NCBI GenBank assembly: GCA_900316355.1
Contig: ONCQ01000005.1
Coordinates: 82,221-146,220 of the forward strand
Direction of reading: 5' to 3'
DNA from: an uncultured Prevotellaceae bacterium
GTDB taxonomy: Bacteria > Bacteroidota > Bacteroidia > Bacteroidales > Bacteroidaceae
DNA: 64,000 nucleotides
The notes below the pieces were generated by a model. It was not told the origin of the DNA. It did not search any database and saw only the letters and a program-made list of their open reading frames with translations. The position numbers were made by a program, and so were the translations under genes. This document shows, piece by piece, positions 41,030 to 51,138 of this stretch; position 1 is the stretch's first letter; every line of letters begins with the position of its first letter.

Positions 41030-42973
41030 TTAGTACTTTTCTGTCATACTGCGCACTTCATCGTTGATTTTCTTTGCAAAATCCTCGATTTTCATGCTTC
41101 CCTGATCGCCCTGACCCTGTCGGCGTACGCTGACAGTGCCCTCAGCCTCTTCTTTTTCACCCACGATGAGCAGATAGGGGATATGTTTCATTTCGTTGTC
41201 GCGTATTTTACGACCAATCTTCTCGGCGCGGTCGTCGAGAACGGTGCGCACATCGCTCTGTTCCAGCACTTCCTGGACATGCTGTGCGTAGTCGTTGTAC
41301 TTCTCCGAGATGGGCAGGATAGCCACCTGGTCGGGCGTGAGCCACAAGGGGAAATGGCCGGCGGTGTGCTCGATGAGCACAGCCACGAAGCGCTCCATGC
41401 TGCCGAAGGGCGCACGGTGAATCATCACCGGACGGTGCTTCAGATTGTCCTCGCCGGTATATTCCAGCTGGAAGCGTTCGGGCAGGTTGTAATCGACCTG
41501 AATGGTTCCCAGCTGCCAACGGCGACCCAGTGCATCCTTGACCATGAAGTCGAGCTTGGGTCCATAGAAAGCAGCTTCGCCGAGTTCGGTACGGGTCTTC
41601 AGTCCCTTCTCCTCGCAAGCCTCAATGATGGCTCTCTCAGCTGCTTCCCACACCTCGTCGGAACCGATGTATTTCTCTTTGTTATTAGGATCACGCAGGG
41701 AGATCTGAGCCTCGAAATTATTGAAGTCGAGAGCGCCGAAGATAATCTGGATAATCTCCATCACGCGGATGAATTCCTCCTTTACCTGATCCGGACGGCA
41801 GTAGAGGTGTGCATCGTCTTGAGTAAAGGAACGCACGCGCGTGAGGCCGTGGAGCTCGCCACTCTGCTCATAACGATAGACGGTGCCGAACTCAGCCAGG
41901 CGCAAGGGAAGGTCCTTATAGCTGCGAGGCTTCGAAGCGAAGATCTCGCAGTGGTGAGGGCAGTTCATGGGCTTCAGCAAGTATTCCTCGCCCTCTTCGG
42001 GAGTGTGGATGGGCTGGAAGCTATCCTTGCCGTAGTGATCCCAATGTCCGGAGGTGACATAGAGGTTCTTACCGCCGATATGCGGGGTGATGACCTGCTG
42101 GTAGCCGTAGCGCTTCTGAATCTTCTTCAGCATATCCTCCAGGCGCAGGCGCAGTGCCGTGCCCTTCGGGAGCCAGATGGGAAGACCCTTACCCACACGG
42201 TCGGAGAACATGAACAGCTCCATCTCCTTGCCGATCTTGCGGTGGTCGCGCTTTTTAGCTTCCTCCATGAGGGTGATATACTCATCGAGCAGCTTCTTCT
42301 TGGGGAAGGTGATGCCGTAGATACGTGTCATCTGCGGACGTTTCTCGTCGCCGCGCCAGTAGGCGGAACTCACAGCCGTAATCTTCACAGCCTTGATAGG
42401 TGCTGTATTCACGAGGTGGGGACCACGACAGAGGTCTGTGAAGGCGCCCTGCGTGTAAGTGGTGATGTGACCGTCCTCGAGGTCAGCAATGAGCTCGTTC
42501 TTGTATGTCTGTCCCTTGTCGCCGAAGAACTTCAGCGCATCGGCCTTGGCTATATCCTTACGCACCAGCGCTTCCTTGCGCTGCACGAGCTCCATCATCT
42601 TCTTCTCGATAGCCTCGAAGTCAGCTTCGCGGATGACAGTGCCCTCGGGCGGCATCACATCGTAGTAGAAGCCGCGCTCAATGGCAGGACCTATACCGAA
42701 CTGCGTGCCAGGGTACAACTCTTGCAGCGCTTCGGCCATCAGGTGAGCACTGGTATGCCAGAAGGCATGTTTGCCCTCTTCGTCGTCCCATTTGTACAGC
42801 ACCAGCTCTGCATCCTCGGTGATAGGGCGGTTCAACTCCACGGTCTCACCGTTCACGCCGCAGGCCAACACGTCTGCCGCCAGCCGAGGTGAGATGCTCT
42901 CTGCAATTTCATAGCCCGTCACACCGGCCTCACGTTCGAGCACCGAGCCATCGGGAAGAGTAATTTTAATCAT
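41030..42973 (-). CDS. thrS: Threonyl-tRNA synthetase
   Basis: A 647-aa class II enzyme charging tRNA-Thr. N-terminal TGS domain ([20 protein letters not shown]), editing domain with [11 protein letters not shown], catalytic core with the zinc-binding Cys of [10 protein letters not shown] and later His residues ([13 protein letters not shown]), and a C-terminal anticodon-binding domain ([20 protein letters not shown]). All expected domains are present. A TAAATTTG promoter box lies at 43015-43022. Confidence 0.97.
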   Translation of the reverse strand: MIKITLPDGSVLEREAGVTGYEIAESISPRLAADVLACGVNGETVELNRPITEDAELVLYKWDDEEGKHAFWHTSAHLMAEALQELYPGTQFGIGPAIERGFYYDVMPPEGTVIREADFEAIEKKMMELVQRKEALVRKDIAKADALKFFGDKGQTYKNELIADLEDGHITTYTQGAFTDLCRGPHLVNTAPIKAVKITAVSSAYWRGDEKRPQMTRIYGITFPKKKLLDEYITLMEEAKKRDHRKIGKEMELFMFSDRVGKGLPIWLPKGTALRLRLEDMLKKIQKRYGYQQVITPHIGGKNLYVTSGHWDHYGKDSFQPIHTPEEGEEYLLKPMNCPHHCEIFASKPRSYKDLPLRLAEFGTVYRYEQSGELHGLTRVRSFTQDDAHLYCRPDQVKEEFIRVMEIIQIIFGALDFNNFEAQISLRDPNNKEKYIGSDEVWEAAERAIIEACEEKGLKTRTELGEAAFYGPKLDFMVKDALGRRWQLGTIQVDYNLPERFQLEYTGEDNLKHRPVMIHRAPFGSMERFVAVLIEHTAGHFPLWLTPDQVAILPISEKYNDYAQHVQEVLEQSDVRTVLDDRAEKIGRKIRDNEMKHIPYLLIVGEKEEAEGTVSVRRQGQGDQGSMKIEDFAKKINDEVRSMTEKY

Positions 42974-43014
42974 GTGCGTATATGCGTTTTCTATATAATT
43001 TCACAATTCGGGCG

Positions 43015-43022
43015 CAAATTTA
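43015..43022 (-). promoter_or_regulatory. thrS promoter -7 box
   Basis: Minus-strand TAAATTTG (CAAATTTA on plus), 41 nt before the ATG. Confidence 0.55.
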
Positions 43023-43128
43023 CGACATTATTTTCAAACAGCCGCAAGAAATCCACCACTTTTTCTTCTTTACATCTTCTTTTCTCCGATATTGCACCTT
43101 TTTCATGCCATCGTGCCACTACTTTTTA

Positions 43129-43136
43129 TACATTTG
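43129..43136 (+). promoter_or_regulatory. Promoter -7 box of the acyl-CoA synthetase gene
   Basis: TACATTTG, 34 nt before the ATG at 43171. Confidence 0.6.
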
Positions 43137-43170
43137 CACCACTTAATCATCATTCCGCACACACAGCACA

Positions 43171-45267
43171 ATGATTAACCAGCAACTCCTACAGCCCGAG
43201 AGCATCGTCGTCATCGGCGGCTCCAACAATGTACATAAACCCGGCGGCGCCGTCGTACGCAATATCCTTGGCGGCAACTATTCCGGCACGCTACGCATCG
43301 TCAATCCCAAGGAGGATGAGGTGCAGGGCGTGCGCGCCTTCCACGATGTCAGCGAGCTGCCGCCCACCGACCTTGCCATCCTCGTAGTCGCCGCCCGCTA
43401 CTGCCCCGACTATGTCGATTTTCTGGCCCGCGAGAAACAGGTGCGCGCCTTCATCATCATCTCCGCCGGCTTCAGCGAGGAGACGACAGAGGGCGCCAGG
43501 CTGGAGCAGCGCATCCTCGACACCTGCCAGCAGTACGGCTGTGCGCTCATCGGCCCCAACTGCATCGGACTGCTCACGCGCTGGCATCACTCCGTGTTCA
43601 CAAAACCCATTCCTCGCCTCACAGCAGAGGGCGTAGATTTCATCAGTGGCTCTGGCGCCACCGCTGTATATGTACTTGAAAGCGCAGTATCTAAAGGCCT
43701 GCCTTTTAACTCTGTATGGTCAGTAGGAAACGGACATCAGATAGGCATCGAGGATGTATTGGAGTACATGGACGAGCACTTCGATGCCTCGCGCGACTCC
43801 CTCATCAAGCTGCTTTATATTGAGAATATCGCCAATCCTGACAAGATGCTCTACCACGCCACCTCGCTCATCCGTAAGGGCTGCCGCATCGCAGCCATCA
43901 AGGCTGGCAGCAGCGAGAGCGGCAGCCGTGCCGCCAGCAGCCATACAGGGGCCATCGCCAGCAGCGACTCTGCCGTCGAGGCACTCTTCCGCAAGGCGGG
44001 CATCGTGCGCTGCTTCTCGCGTGAGGAACTGACCACTGTCGGCTGCATCTTCCAGGCCGTCAAGGACAGTAACTTCTTCCATCGCGCCACACCCCTGAAC
44101 ATCGCCATCGTCACCCACGCCGGAGGTCCTGGCGTGATGCTCACCGATGCTCTGTCCAAGGGGGGCATGAATGTACCTCCCATCGAAGGTTCCCAAGCCG
44201 ACGAACTGAAAGCGCAGCTGCTTCCCGGTTCCTCCGTGGCCAACCCCATCGATATTCTTGCCACCGGCACACCGCAGCATCTGGCCGCAGCCATTGATTT
44301 CTGCGAGCATAAGCTTCCCGACATTGATGCCATCATGGTTATCTTCGGCACCCCCGGTCTGGTGCAGCTCTACGAGACCTACGACGTGCTCCACGCCAAG
44401 ATACAGGAATGCCGCAAGCCCATCTTCCCCATCCTCCCGAGCGTGAACACCGCAGGTCCCGAGGTGCATGAGTTTCTGAAGAAAGGACACGTCAACTTCG
44501 CCGACGAGGTGACGCTGGCCACAGCGCTGACACAAGTGATGAAGACCCCAGCACCCGCCGATCAGAACGTTGTCATCATGGGTGTTGATGTGCCCCGCAT
44601 CCGCCGTATCATTGACAGCCTTGAGGGAAGTGGTTCCTTCCTCCCTCCCACCCTCGTCCACGACCTGCTCTCGGCCGCCGGCATCCCCACCGTTCCGGAG
44701 TTCGTGAGCGCTGACAGAGAGGCGTTGCTCGCCTTTGCTGACAACGTCGGCTACCCCGTGGTGGCCAAGGTGGTAGGTCCTGTGCACAAGAGCGACATTG
44801 GCGGCGTGGCCCTTAACATCCGCAGCCGCGAAGTCCTCACCGCCGAGTTCGACCGCATGATGCAGCTGGAGGGAGTCACCGCTGTCATGGTGCAGAAGAT
44901 GCTCAAAGGCACGGAACTCTTCATCGGCGCCAAGTATGAGCAGCGCTTCGGGCATGTCGTTCTCTGCGGCCTCGGCGGCATCTTTGTCGAGGTCCTTCGC
45001 GACGTCTCCAGCGGCCTCGCGCCCCTTTCCTACGAGGAAGCCGAGAGTATGATACACAGCCTGCGCGCCTACAAAATCCTCAAGGGCACGCGCGGCCAGC
45101 AGGGCATTAACCAACGTAAGTTCGCTGACATCCTCGTCCGCCTCTCCACCCTTCTCCGCTTCGCCACCGAAATCAAGGAGATGGACATCAACCCGCTCCT
45201 CGCCGACGGCGACGACATCATTGCTGTCGATGCCCGCATCCTGGTGGTAAGAGAGAAATCTGAATAA
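43171..45267 (+). CDS. ADP-forming acetate/acyl-CoA synthetase, alpha-beta fusion
   Basis: A 698-aa protein joining the CoA-binding and ligase parts (residues 1-450: VVIGGSNNVHKPGGAVVRNI; active-site His in SSHTGAIASSD) with a C-terminal ATP-grasp part (LLSAAGIPTVPEFVSADREA; GYPVVAKVVGPVHKSDIGGV). It makes ATP from acyl-CoA, ADP and phosphate during fermentation of acetate or other acids; the acid is not told by sequence. One ORF carries both subunits, as in many bacteria. Followed 29 nt later by a C69 peptidase gene; the link is not obvious. Confidence 0.93.
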   Translation: MINQQLLQPESIVVIGGSNNVHKPGGAVVRNILGGNYSGTLRIVNPKEDEVQGVRAFHDVSELPPTDLAILVVAARYCPDYVDFLAREKQVRAFIIISAGFSEETTEGARLEQRILDTCQQYGCALIGPNCIGLLTRWHHSVFTKPIPRLTAEGVDFISGSGATAVYVLESAVSKGLPFNSVWSVGNGHQIGIEDVLEYMDEHFDASRDSLIKLLYIENIANPDKMLYHATSLIRKGCRIAAIKAGSSESGSRAASSHTGAIASSDSAVEALFRKAGIVRCFSREELTTVGCIFQAVKDSNFFHRATPLNIAIVTHAGGPGVMLTDALSKGGMNVPPIEGSQADELKAQLLPGSSVANPIDILATGTPQHLAAAIDFCEHKLPDIDAIMVIFGTPGLVQLYETYDVLHAKIQECRKPIFPILPSVNTAGPEVHEFLKKGHVNFADEVTLATALTQVMKTPAPADQNVVIMGVDVPRIRRIIDSLEGSGSFLPPTLVHDLLSAAGIPTVPEFVSADREALLAFADNVGYPVVAKVVGPVHKSDIGGVALNIRSREVLTAEFDRMMQLEGVTAVMVQKMLKGTELFIGAKYEQRFGHVVLCGLGGIFVEVLRDVSSGLAPLSYEEAESMIHSLRAYKILKGTRGQQGINQRKFADILVRLSTLLRFATEIKEMDINPLLADGDDIIAVDARILVVREKSE

Positions 45268-45295
45268 CACTAAAAAAAGAAACTACAAACATACA

Positions 45296-46924
45296 ATGAA
45301 ACGAATTGGAATGATTATCGCCGCCTGCACCTTGATAATGAGAGGAATGGCGTGCACGAATCTGATTGTTGGTAAGGGAGCTTCGGCCGATGGCTCTGTG
45401 ATGGTGACCTACAACGCCGACGACTACGGCTCCTACGGCTACCTGCATTTCTACCCCGCCGGACATCATGCCGCAGGCGAGATGCGGGCGCTGTACCACT
45501 ACGAGACGAACAACTATCTGGGCGAGATTCCCGAGGCGCCCTACACCTACGGCGTCGTGGGGCAGATGAACGACCAGCAGCTGACCATCATGGAAACGAC
45601 ATTCGGCGGCCGCGAGGAGCTGGTGGATAGCACCGGTTTGTTGGACTACGGTTCGCTGATGTACCTGACGCTGCAGCGTGCCAAGACAGCGCGCGAGGCC
45701 ATCGATGTGTGGGTCTCTCTGGCTGACACCTACGGCTACGAGAGCGAGGGCGAGAGCATCACCTTTGCCGACCCCAACGAGGTATGGGTGATGGATATGA
45801 TAGGCCGCGGCCCTGGCGTAAAGGGCATCCTGTGGGTGGCACGCCGTCTGCCCGACGACTGCATCACAGGCCACGCCAACCAGGCACGCATCACCACCTT
45901 CCCGCTGAAAGACAAGGCGAACTGCCTCTACGCCAAGGATGTGATTAAGTTTGCACGCGCCAAAGGCTGGTTCACAGGCAAGGATGCAGACTTCTCGTTT
46001 CGCGAGGCCTATGCGCCCAACGACTTCGGCGGTCGCCGCATCTGCGATGCCCGCGTGTGGAGTTTCTTCAACCGCTGCTGCAAGGGAATGGAGCGTTACA
46101 TCCCTTATATCCAAGGCCTTGAAGAGGGCACCGAGGAGCTGCCGTGGTGCGTGAAGCCCGACCAGCCCGTGACGCTGAATGCCCTGAAACAAGCCATGCG
46201 CGACCACTACGAGGGCACGCCGCTGGCGATGACCGACGACCTCGGCGCAGGTCCCTATGAGATGCCCTACCGCCCCACTCCACTCTACTTCGAGGTGGAC
46301 AGCGTGAAATACTACAACGAACGTCCCATCTCCACGCAGCAGACGGCAGTCACATACATCTCGCAGATGCGCTCATGGCTTCCCAACCATATCGGCGGTG
46401 TGCTGTGGGTGGGCCTTGACGATGCCAACATGGTGGCCTACACCCCGCTTTACTGCTGCGCCACACAGCTGCCGGAGTGCTACACGGAGGGGGTAGCCAA
46501 TGCCTTCACATTCACGCCTCGTAGCGCCTACTGGTTGTGCAACGCCGTGTCGAATTTCATCTATCCGCGCTACTGCCAGCTCTTCCCGGAGCTGCAGGCC
46601 GTGCGCGACGAACTGGATCGCGACTTCGAGGGACTGCTCGACAAGACGGACAAGGAGGCTCAGGCGATGACGACCGACGAGGCCGTCAAGCATCTCACGG
46701 CTTACGGTTGTCGTGCGGCCGGCGCGATGATGGACCGCTGGCACGGACTCTTCGAGCGGCTGATTGTCAAGTACAACGACATGGTTGTGAAGCCCGAAGA
46801 GGACGGACAGTACAAGCACACAGCGGGCGGCGAGCATGTGCCCGTCATCCGTCCGGGCTATCCCGAACGCTACAGACGCGCGATTGTCAAGGCAACGGGC
46901 AATCGCTACAAGCTGTCAAAATAA
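45296..46924 (+). CDS. C69-family dipeptidase
   Basis: A 542-aa Ntn-hydrolase-type peptidase. Family C69 uses an N-terminal Cys exposed by removal of a leader; here the Cys is residue 20 in MACTNLIVGKGAS, right after a signal-like stretch (RIGMIIAACTLIMRG). Asn/Gly-rich blocks follow (GSVMVTYNADDYGSYGYLHF; YTYGVVGQMNDQQLTIMETT). The leader suggests export. Likely cleaves dipeptides in the periplasm. The stop is 4 nt from the converging folC stop, so expression units meet here without a visible terminator. Confidence 0.92.
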   Translation: MKRIGMIIAACTLIMRGMACTNLIVGKGASADGSVMVTYNADDYGSYGYLHFYPAGHHAAGEMRALYHYETNNYLGEIPEAPYTYGVVGQMNDQQLTIMETTFGGREELVDSTGLLDYGSLMYLTLQRAKTAREAIDVWVSLADTYGYESEGESITFADPNEVWVMDMIGRGPGVKGILWVARRLPDDCITGHANQARITTFPLKDKANCLYAKDVIKFARAKGWFTGKDADFSFREAYAPNDFGGRRICDARVWSFFNRCCKGMERYIPYIQGLEEGTEELPWCVKPDQPVTLNALKQAMRDHYEGTPLAMTDDLGAGPYEMPYRPTPLYFEVDSVKYYNERPISTQQTAVTYISQMRSWLPNHIGGVLWVGLDDANMVAYTPLYCCATQLPECYTEGVANAFTFTPRSAYWLCNAVSNFIYPRYCQLFPELQAVRDELDRDFEGLLDKTDKEAQAMTTDEAVKHLTAYGCRAAGAMMDRWHGLFERLIVKYNDMVVKPEEDGQYKHTAGGEHVPVIRPGYPERYRRAIVKATGNRYKLSK

Positions 46925-46927
46925 TCC

Positions 46928-48190
46928 TTAAACACTCATGCTGAAATAGTCGGCGACCAGATAACACGAGCCGCTGACAAGTACGAAGTCGTCGGGGCTG
47001 GCATTCTTCAAAGCCGCCTCGACGGCTTCTTTGATGGTAGGCGCGCAAACGCGCACGCGCAAGCCGTGGCTGCGGGCAGCCTCTGTCAGCACTTCTGCCG
47101 GGAGGGCGCGCTTCGTGGAGGGTTGTGTGATATAGAACACAGCACGGTCGCGCACGCGCTCATACAGCGTCACAGCCTGCTCGAAATCCTTGTCATCCAC
47201 CATCCCGAAGATGACGCGCAGCACCGGTGCCTGCTGGCGGCTCAGCTGCTCCACGACGTAAGCGATGCCGGCGGCATTATGCCCCACATCGCAGTACATC
47301 GCAGGACGCTCGCCCACCTGCTGCCAACGGCCACGCAGGCCCGTCAGCTCGCACACGTGTGTCAGGCCCTCGCAGACGGCTCCCTCGGTGAGCAGATGAG
47401 CATAAAATGGTTGCTTATGCAGTGCATCCACTGCACATTGCACCGTGCGCAGATTGGCGCGCTGGCAGTCGCCCTTCAGCTCACATTCCACCATCGGAAA
47501 CGCCTCCTCGTCGGCAAAGCGCAGACACGCGGCGCCCACGCTTTCTGCCGTGTGCGCAAACACCTCCCGCACATCCGCATGACCATTCGTCTCGCCCACC
47601 ACCACCGGCACTCCAGCCTTCATGATGCCAGCCTTCTCAGCGGCTATCTCGAGCAGCGTGTTGCCGAGGAACTGCTGGTGGTCGAAGGAGATATTGGTGA
47701 TGATGCTGAGGTCGGGGGTGATGATGTTGGTGCAGTCGAGGCGACCTCCGAGTCCTACCTCCACGACCGCCACATCCACCTCCTGTTCAGCGAAATAGAG
47801 GAAGGCCAGCGCTGTGGTCAGCTCGAAGAAGGAGGGATAGAGCGGCTCGAAGAAGGCGCGCTCCTGCTCCACGAAATCGATCACGCGCTGCTCGGGAATC
47901 ATCTCCCCGTTCACGCGGATGCGCTCGCGGAAGTCCACCAGATGCGGCGAGGTGTAGAGCCCCACCTTCAGCCCTGCCGACTGCAGGATAGCGGCCAGCG
48001 ACGACGACACGGAGCCCTTGCCATTGGTGCCCGCCACATGAATCGTGCGATAACGCCTATGCGGATGCCCGAAGTGCTCGTCCAGCGCGCGTGTGGTTGA
48101 GAGCCCCTCCTTATACGCTCCAGCCCCAATGCTCGAAAACATCGGGGCTGCATTATACAAATATTCTATCGTCTCAGCGTAAGAAGCCAT
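46928..48190 (-). CDS. folC: Folylpolyglutamate synthase / dihydrofolate synthase
   Basis: A 420-aa Mur-ligase-type enzyme adding Glu to folates and, in many bacteria, joining dihydropteroate and Glu. The ATP loop reads VAGTNGKGSVSSSLA, the DIVEVGLGGRLDCTNI-type motif is VAVVEVGLGGRLDCTN, and SFDHQQFLGNTLLEIAAEKA follows. The C-terminal domain with DVGHNAAG is present. Located 54 nt after dnaJ, with a palindromic repeat between. Confidence 0.95.
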   Translation of the reverse strand: MASYAETIEYLYNAAPMFSSIGAGAYKEGLSTTRALDEHFGHPHRRYRTIHVAGTNGKGSVSSSLAAILQSAGLKVGLYTSPHLVDFRERIRVNGEMIPEQRVIDFVEQERAFFEPLYPSFFELTTALAFLYFAEQEVDVAVVEVGLGGRLDCTNIITPDLSIITNISFDHQQFLGNTLLEIAAEKAGIMKAGVPVVVGETNGHADVREVFAHTAESVGAACLRFADEEAFPMVECELKGDCQRANLRTVQCAVDALHKQPFYAHLLTEGAVCEGLTHVCELTGLRGRWQQVGERPAMYCDVGHNAAGIAYVVEQLSRQQAPVLRVIFGMVDDKDFEQAVTLYERVRDRAVFYITQPSTKRALPAEVLTEAARSHGLRVRVCAPTIKEAVEAALKNASPDDFVLVSGSCYLVADYFSMSV

Positions 48191-48204
48191 AAATCTGCAC
48201 TATC

Positions 48205-48246
48205 TACTCCCCTCCCTGCCTAGGGAGGGGCCGGGGGTGAGTCTTC
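48205..48246. repeat. Palindromic repeat between folC and dnaJ
   Basis: TACTCCCCTCCCTGCCTAGG then GAGGGGCCGGGGGTGAGTCT; reaches into the dnaJ stop codon (48245-48247). Confidence 0.85.
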
Positions 48247-49447
48247 ACTCAAACATCTGCTTGAAGCGATTGAAGAACTTCGACTTCGCGCTTTGGTTGG
48301 GGCGGAAGTTATCGCTCTGTCGCATGCGCTCCAGCGCCTCCTTCTCCTCGCGCGACAGCGTCTCGGGGATATACACGGAGATGTTCACAATCTCGTCGCC
48401 CGTGCCGTAGCCGTAGCCCTGGAGTGCCGGCAGACCCTTTCCGCGCAGGCGTAGCACCTTACCGGGCTGTGTGCCGGGGTCGATCTTCAGCTTCACCTTG
48501 CCGCTGAGCGTGGGCACTTCCACCTCTCCGCCGAGGGCTGCCGTGGGCATGTCGATGAGCAGGTTATAGATGATGTCTTTGTCCTGACGCACGAAGTCCT
48601 TGTCGGGTTCCACCTCCACGAAGACCTGAATGTCACCGGGTATGCCGCCGTGGATGGCAGCGTCACCCTTGCCGGGCACGTTGACGACCACGCCGTCAGC
48701 CACGCCTGCCGGGATGTGCACCTCGATGACCTCGTCACCTGTCTGCACGCCCGTGCCTCCGCACTGGTGGCACTTGTTCTTGATGATGGTGCCTTCGCCG
48801 CCGCAGTCGGGGCACACGCTCTGCGTCTGCATCATGCCGAACATGGAGCGCTGCTGGCGCAGGACATAGCCCGAGCCGTGACATGTGGAACATGTCTGCT
48901 TGTCGCCCGAACCATTCTCGGCACCGCTGCCGTGGCAGTGTGAGCAGGTCACCTTCTTGCGCACCTTGAACTTCTTGGTCACGCCCGTGGCGCACTCCTT
49001 CAGCGTCAGGCGCACCTTCAGCCGCAGGTCTCCGCCACGATGTTGTTGGGCACGATGTCCGCCGCCACCGAAGCCGCCGCCGAACGGGTTGAAGCCGCCG
49101 AAGCCGCCACCGCCACCACCGAAGAGGTCGCCGAAGATGTCGCCGAACTGCGAGAAGATGTCGTCCATCGACATGTTCTGGTAGCCGCCGCCTGCCGCGC
49201 CGCCCACGCCGGCGAAGCCGAACTGGTCATAGCGCTGGCGCTTCTGCGGGTCGTGCAGCACATCATAGGCCTCAGCCGCTTCCTTGAACTTGGCTTCAGC
49301 CTCCTTCTTCTCGGCGTCCGACTTATTGCCCTGACGGTCAGGGTGGTATTTGATGGCCATCTTCTTGTATGCCGCCTTGATTTCCTGCTCCGTAGCAGTC
49401 TTGGCGACACCAAGGACCTCATAGTAGTCTCTTTTCTGTTCTGCCAT
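48245..49447 (-). CDS. dnaJ: Chaperone DnaJ
   Basis: A 400-aa type I J-protein: J domain with HPD ([12 protein letters not shown]), a Gly/Phe-rich linker ([20 protein letters not shown]), four CxxCxGxG zinc repeats ([32 protein letters not shown]) and the C-terminal substrate-binding domains. Works with DnaK and GrpE in protein folding. 15 nt downstream of grpE on the same strand. Its stop codon region touches a palindromic repeat. Confidence 0.97.
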   Translation of the reverse strand: MAEQKRDYYEVLGVAKTATEQEIKAAYKKMAIKYHPDRQGNKSDAEKKEAEAKFKEAAEAYDVLHDPQKRQRYDQFGFAGVGGAAGGGYQNMSMDDIFSQFGDIFGDLFGGGGGGFGGFNPFGGGFGGGGHRAQQHRGGDLRLKVRLTLKECATGVTKKFKVRKKVTCSHCHGSGAENGSGDKQTCSTCHGSGYVLRQQRSMFGMMQTQSVCPDCGGEGTIIKNKCHQCGGTGVQTGDEVIEVHIPAGVADGVVVNVPGKGDAAIHGGIPGDIQVFVEVEPDKDFVRQDKDIIYNLLIDMPTAALGGEVEVPTLSGKVKLKIDPGTQPGKVLRLRGKGLPALQGYGYGTGDEIVNISVYIPETLSREEKEALERMRQSDNFRPNQSAKSKFFNRFKQMFE

Positions 49448-49462
49448 GTTTTCCTCCTTTCT

Positions 49463-50050
49463 TTACATTCCTACTGCCACTTTGGCATGACGAATGACAT
49501 GATCGTTCAGTGTGTAGCCCTTCTCGACGCAGTCGATGACGCGGCCTTTCTGCTCGTCGGGCACGCCCGGCACCTGTGCGATGGCCTCATGGAGGTCCAC
49601 ATCGAAGTCTTTGCCTTCGGTCTCGATGGGCTTCACGCCCAGTCCTGCCAGCGCCTTCAGGAACTTTTGATAGATGAGCTCCACGCCCTCAGCGACGGCC
49701 GCCACATCCTCGGCCTTCTGCATGGAAGGCAGCGCACGCTCCAGGTCGTCAACGATAGGCAGCAGCGCCGTGACGGCCGACTTAGAGCCATTCAGTATCA
49801 GCTCTGCCTTCTCCTTGATCGTACGTTTACGGTAGTTCTCGAACTCCGCCTGCTTGTACAGCGCCTGCGTCTTCAGCGCCTCTATCTCGGCGCGTGCCTC
49901 TGCCAGCAGCTGTTCAGGCGTCTTCTCCTCCTCGGTCTCAGCAGCGTCTGCTGCGCCCTCTGCCTTCTCCGTATCCTCTGTATTCTCGCACTCCTCGGCG
50001 CGCTCTTCGGCGTCCAGGATTTCTTCTTTGTCTTTCAGTTCTTCTGCCAT
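49463..50050 (-). CDS. grpE: Nucleotide exchange factor GrpE
   Basis: A 195-aa GrpE: acidic N-terminal tail (DKEEILDAEERAEECENTED), long dimerising helix (EQLLAEARAEIEALKTQALY), four-helix part and the beta domain with YTLNDHVIRHAKVAVG (usual YxLxDRVLRPAxVxV form). Releases ADP from DnaK. Paired with dnaJ. Confidence 0.96.
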   Translation of the reverse strand: MAEELKDKEEILDAEERAEECENTEDTEKAEGAADAAETEEEKTPEQLLAEARAEIEALKTQALYKQAEFENYRKRTIKEKAELILNGSKSAVTALLPIVDDLERALPSMQKAEDVAAVAEGVELIYQKFLKALAGLGVKPIETEGKDFDVDLHEAIAQVPGVPDEQKGRVIDCVEKGYTLNDHVIRHAKVAVGM

Positions 50051-50106
50051 AATTTCAGCTATTTATTGTCTGACATAAGAACAGCAAAGAACGTGCCAAA
50101 AGGCGT

Positions 50107-50988
50107 TTATTCCCATATCAGTTTGGCTTGCACCACCACTTCGCCCGCAGGCTTATCGGCGCTGCCCACATGTTTGCGAATCTCTATGAGGTCCTCATCG
50201 CGCGCCGTCGCGGCGTCATCTACCGATGTACTCCCCTCATTATTAGCGGCTAACCTCTCATGCTTGATCTGCAGCACATCGCCCAGATAGCTCTCGACCT
50301 TGTAGCCTATGTCGAAGCGGCGGATGCGGTGCTGTTCAAACTGCTCACGGGGGAAGATGTCGAGGATGTGCTCGATATATTTGATGCTGTTGATGTGCCC
50401 GTTGATGTCCACGTCGGAATAGTGAGTGGCGACATCGCTCGTGGTGCCCTCTCCGGCAAAGCGTACGCGGGCTGCGAACTTGTCTATCGGGCACGGCTTC
50501 TCCTCGGCAGGGATGACATAGTTGAGGATGTCGCCGCCCTTGAGTGCCAGGAGGTTCGAGGGCTGGCGCGTCTCCACATCTATCATCGCCCAGATGCTGC
50601 GGGCGTAGCCATAGATGCGGCCGTCATCGGCATTGCGGATGAGGAAGTTACGCTCGGTGAAGAGCTTCATGACGCTCTCCACCCATGTCTCCACCTCCAC
50701 ATGCTCATACTGTGCCGGCATCTCCGACAACTCTATGCTCATGCGCGACAGCACCCATGTGTAGTGCCGTTCGTTCAGCTGGTCAATGCCCCATCCTCTG
50801 TCATGCGAGTGCCTGCCTGCGGCGTTCAACAGGTGGTTGCCCAGTACGCCAAGGAACAGGTGACCCGTAAAATCCACGTGGAAGGGTTCAACGGTAAAGA
50901 GATATGTGGAGACTCTCGAAGACCCTCCCCCCTGCTCCTCCCTTGTAGGGAGGGGAGTAGAATGTATTTGAGTATTGGTATTATTCAT
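50107..50988 (-). CDS. Acyl-ACP thioesterase with repeat-derived N-terminus
   Basis: A 293-aa double hot-dog protein (FHVDFTGHLFLGVLGNHLLN; SIELSEMPAQYEHVEVETWV; HYSDVDINGHINSIKYIEHI with the catalytic Asn-His-type block) that releases fatty acids from acyl carrier protein. Residues 8-23 (IHSTPLPTREEQGGGS) are encoded by the palindromic repeat at 50921-50960. The ATG at 50988 overlaps the end of a 34-aa ORF (ATGAATAA), so translation may be coupled. Located between grpE and ilvN. Confidence 0.9.
   Translation of the reverse strand: MNNTNTQIHSTPLPTREEQGGGSSRVSTYLFTVEPFHVDFTGHLFLGVLGNHLLNAAGRHSHDRGWGIDQLNERHYTWVLSRMSIELSEMPAQYEHVEVETWVESVMKLFTERNFLIRNADDGRIYGYARSIWAMIDVETRQPSNLLALKGGDILNYVIPAEEKPCPIDKFAARVRFAGEGTTSDVATHYSDVDINGHINSIKYIEHILDIFPREQFEQHRIRRFDIGYKVESYLGDVLQIKHERLAANNEGSTSVDDAATARDEDLIEIRKHVGSADKPAGEVVVQAKLIWE
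50921..50960. repeat. Palindromic repeat in the thioesterase N-terminus
   Basis: GACCCTCCCCCCTGCTCCTC then CCTTGTAGGGAGGGGAGTAG, encoding TPLPTREEQGGGS. Confidence 0.88.
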
Positions 50989-51085
50989 TAAAATAGTCTT
51001 CTATCCGATTCTCACGGGCATAGTCACGTAACATCGCATAACGGTCGGGAGCCGAAGTCTTATATGAAGCCGAAAAATTTCTCAT
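50981..51085 (-). CDS. 34-aa small protein coupled to the thioesterase gene
   Basis: ATG at 51085 to TAA at 50981; reads MRNFSASYKTSAPDRYAMLR then DYARENRIEDYFNE. The stop overlaps the thioesterase start codon region (AATGAATAA). The amino-acid use looks like a soluble, charged, partly helical peptide with no signal. Lying between two repeat-bearing genes, it may be a real small gene, a leader peptide or the end of a decayed gene. Not recognised. Confidence 0.45.
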   Translation of the reverse strand: MRNFSASYKTSAPDRYAMLRDYARENRIEDYFNE

Positions 51086-51099
51086 CCTTTAGAGGTAAT

Positions 51100-51138
51100 T
51101 ACTCCCCTCCCTACAAGGGAGGGGCAGGGGGGAGGGTC
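51100..51138. repeat. Palindromic repeat forming the ilvN C-terminus and stop
   Basis: TACTCCCCTCCCTACAAGGG then AGGGGCAGGGGGGAGGGTC. On the minus strand it encodes TLPPAPPL followed by its own TAG, used as the ilvN stop at 51111. Confidence 0.88.

Noticed and set aside
41183-42892. Long plus-strand frame opposite thrS
   Set aside because: Antisense of a complete threonyl-tRNA synthetase; no signal, domain or own promoter seen.
43720-45270. Long minus-strand frame opposite the acyl-CoA synthetase
   Set aside because: Shadow of a conserved two-part enzyme; its product is Asp/Glu/His-rich without known motifs.
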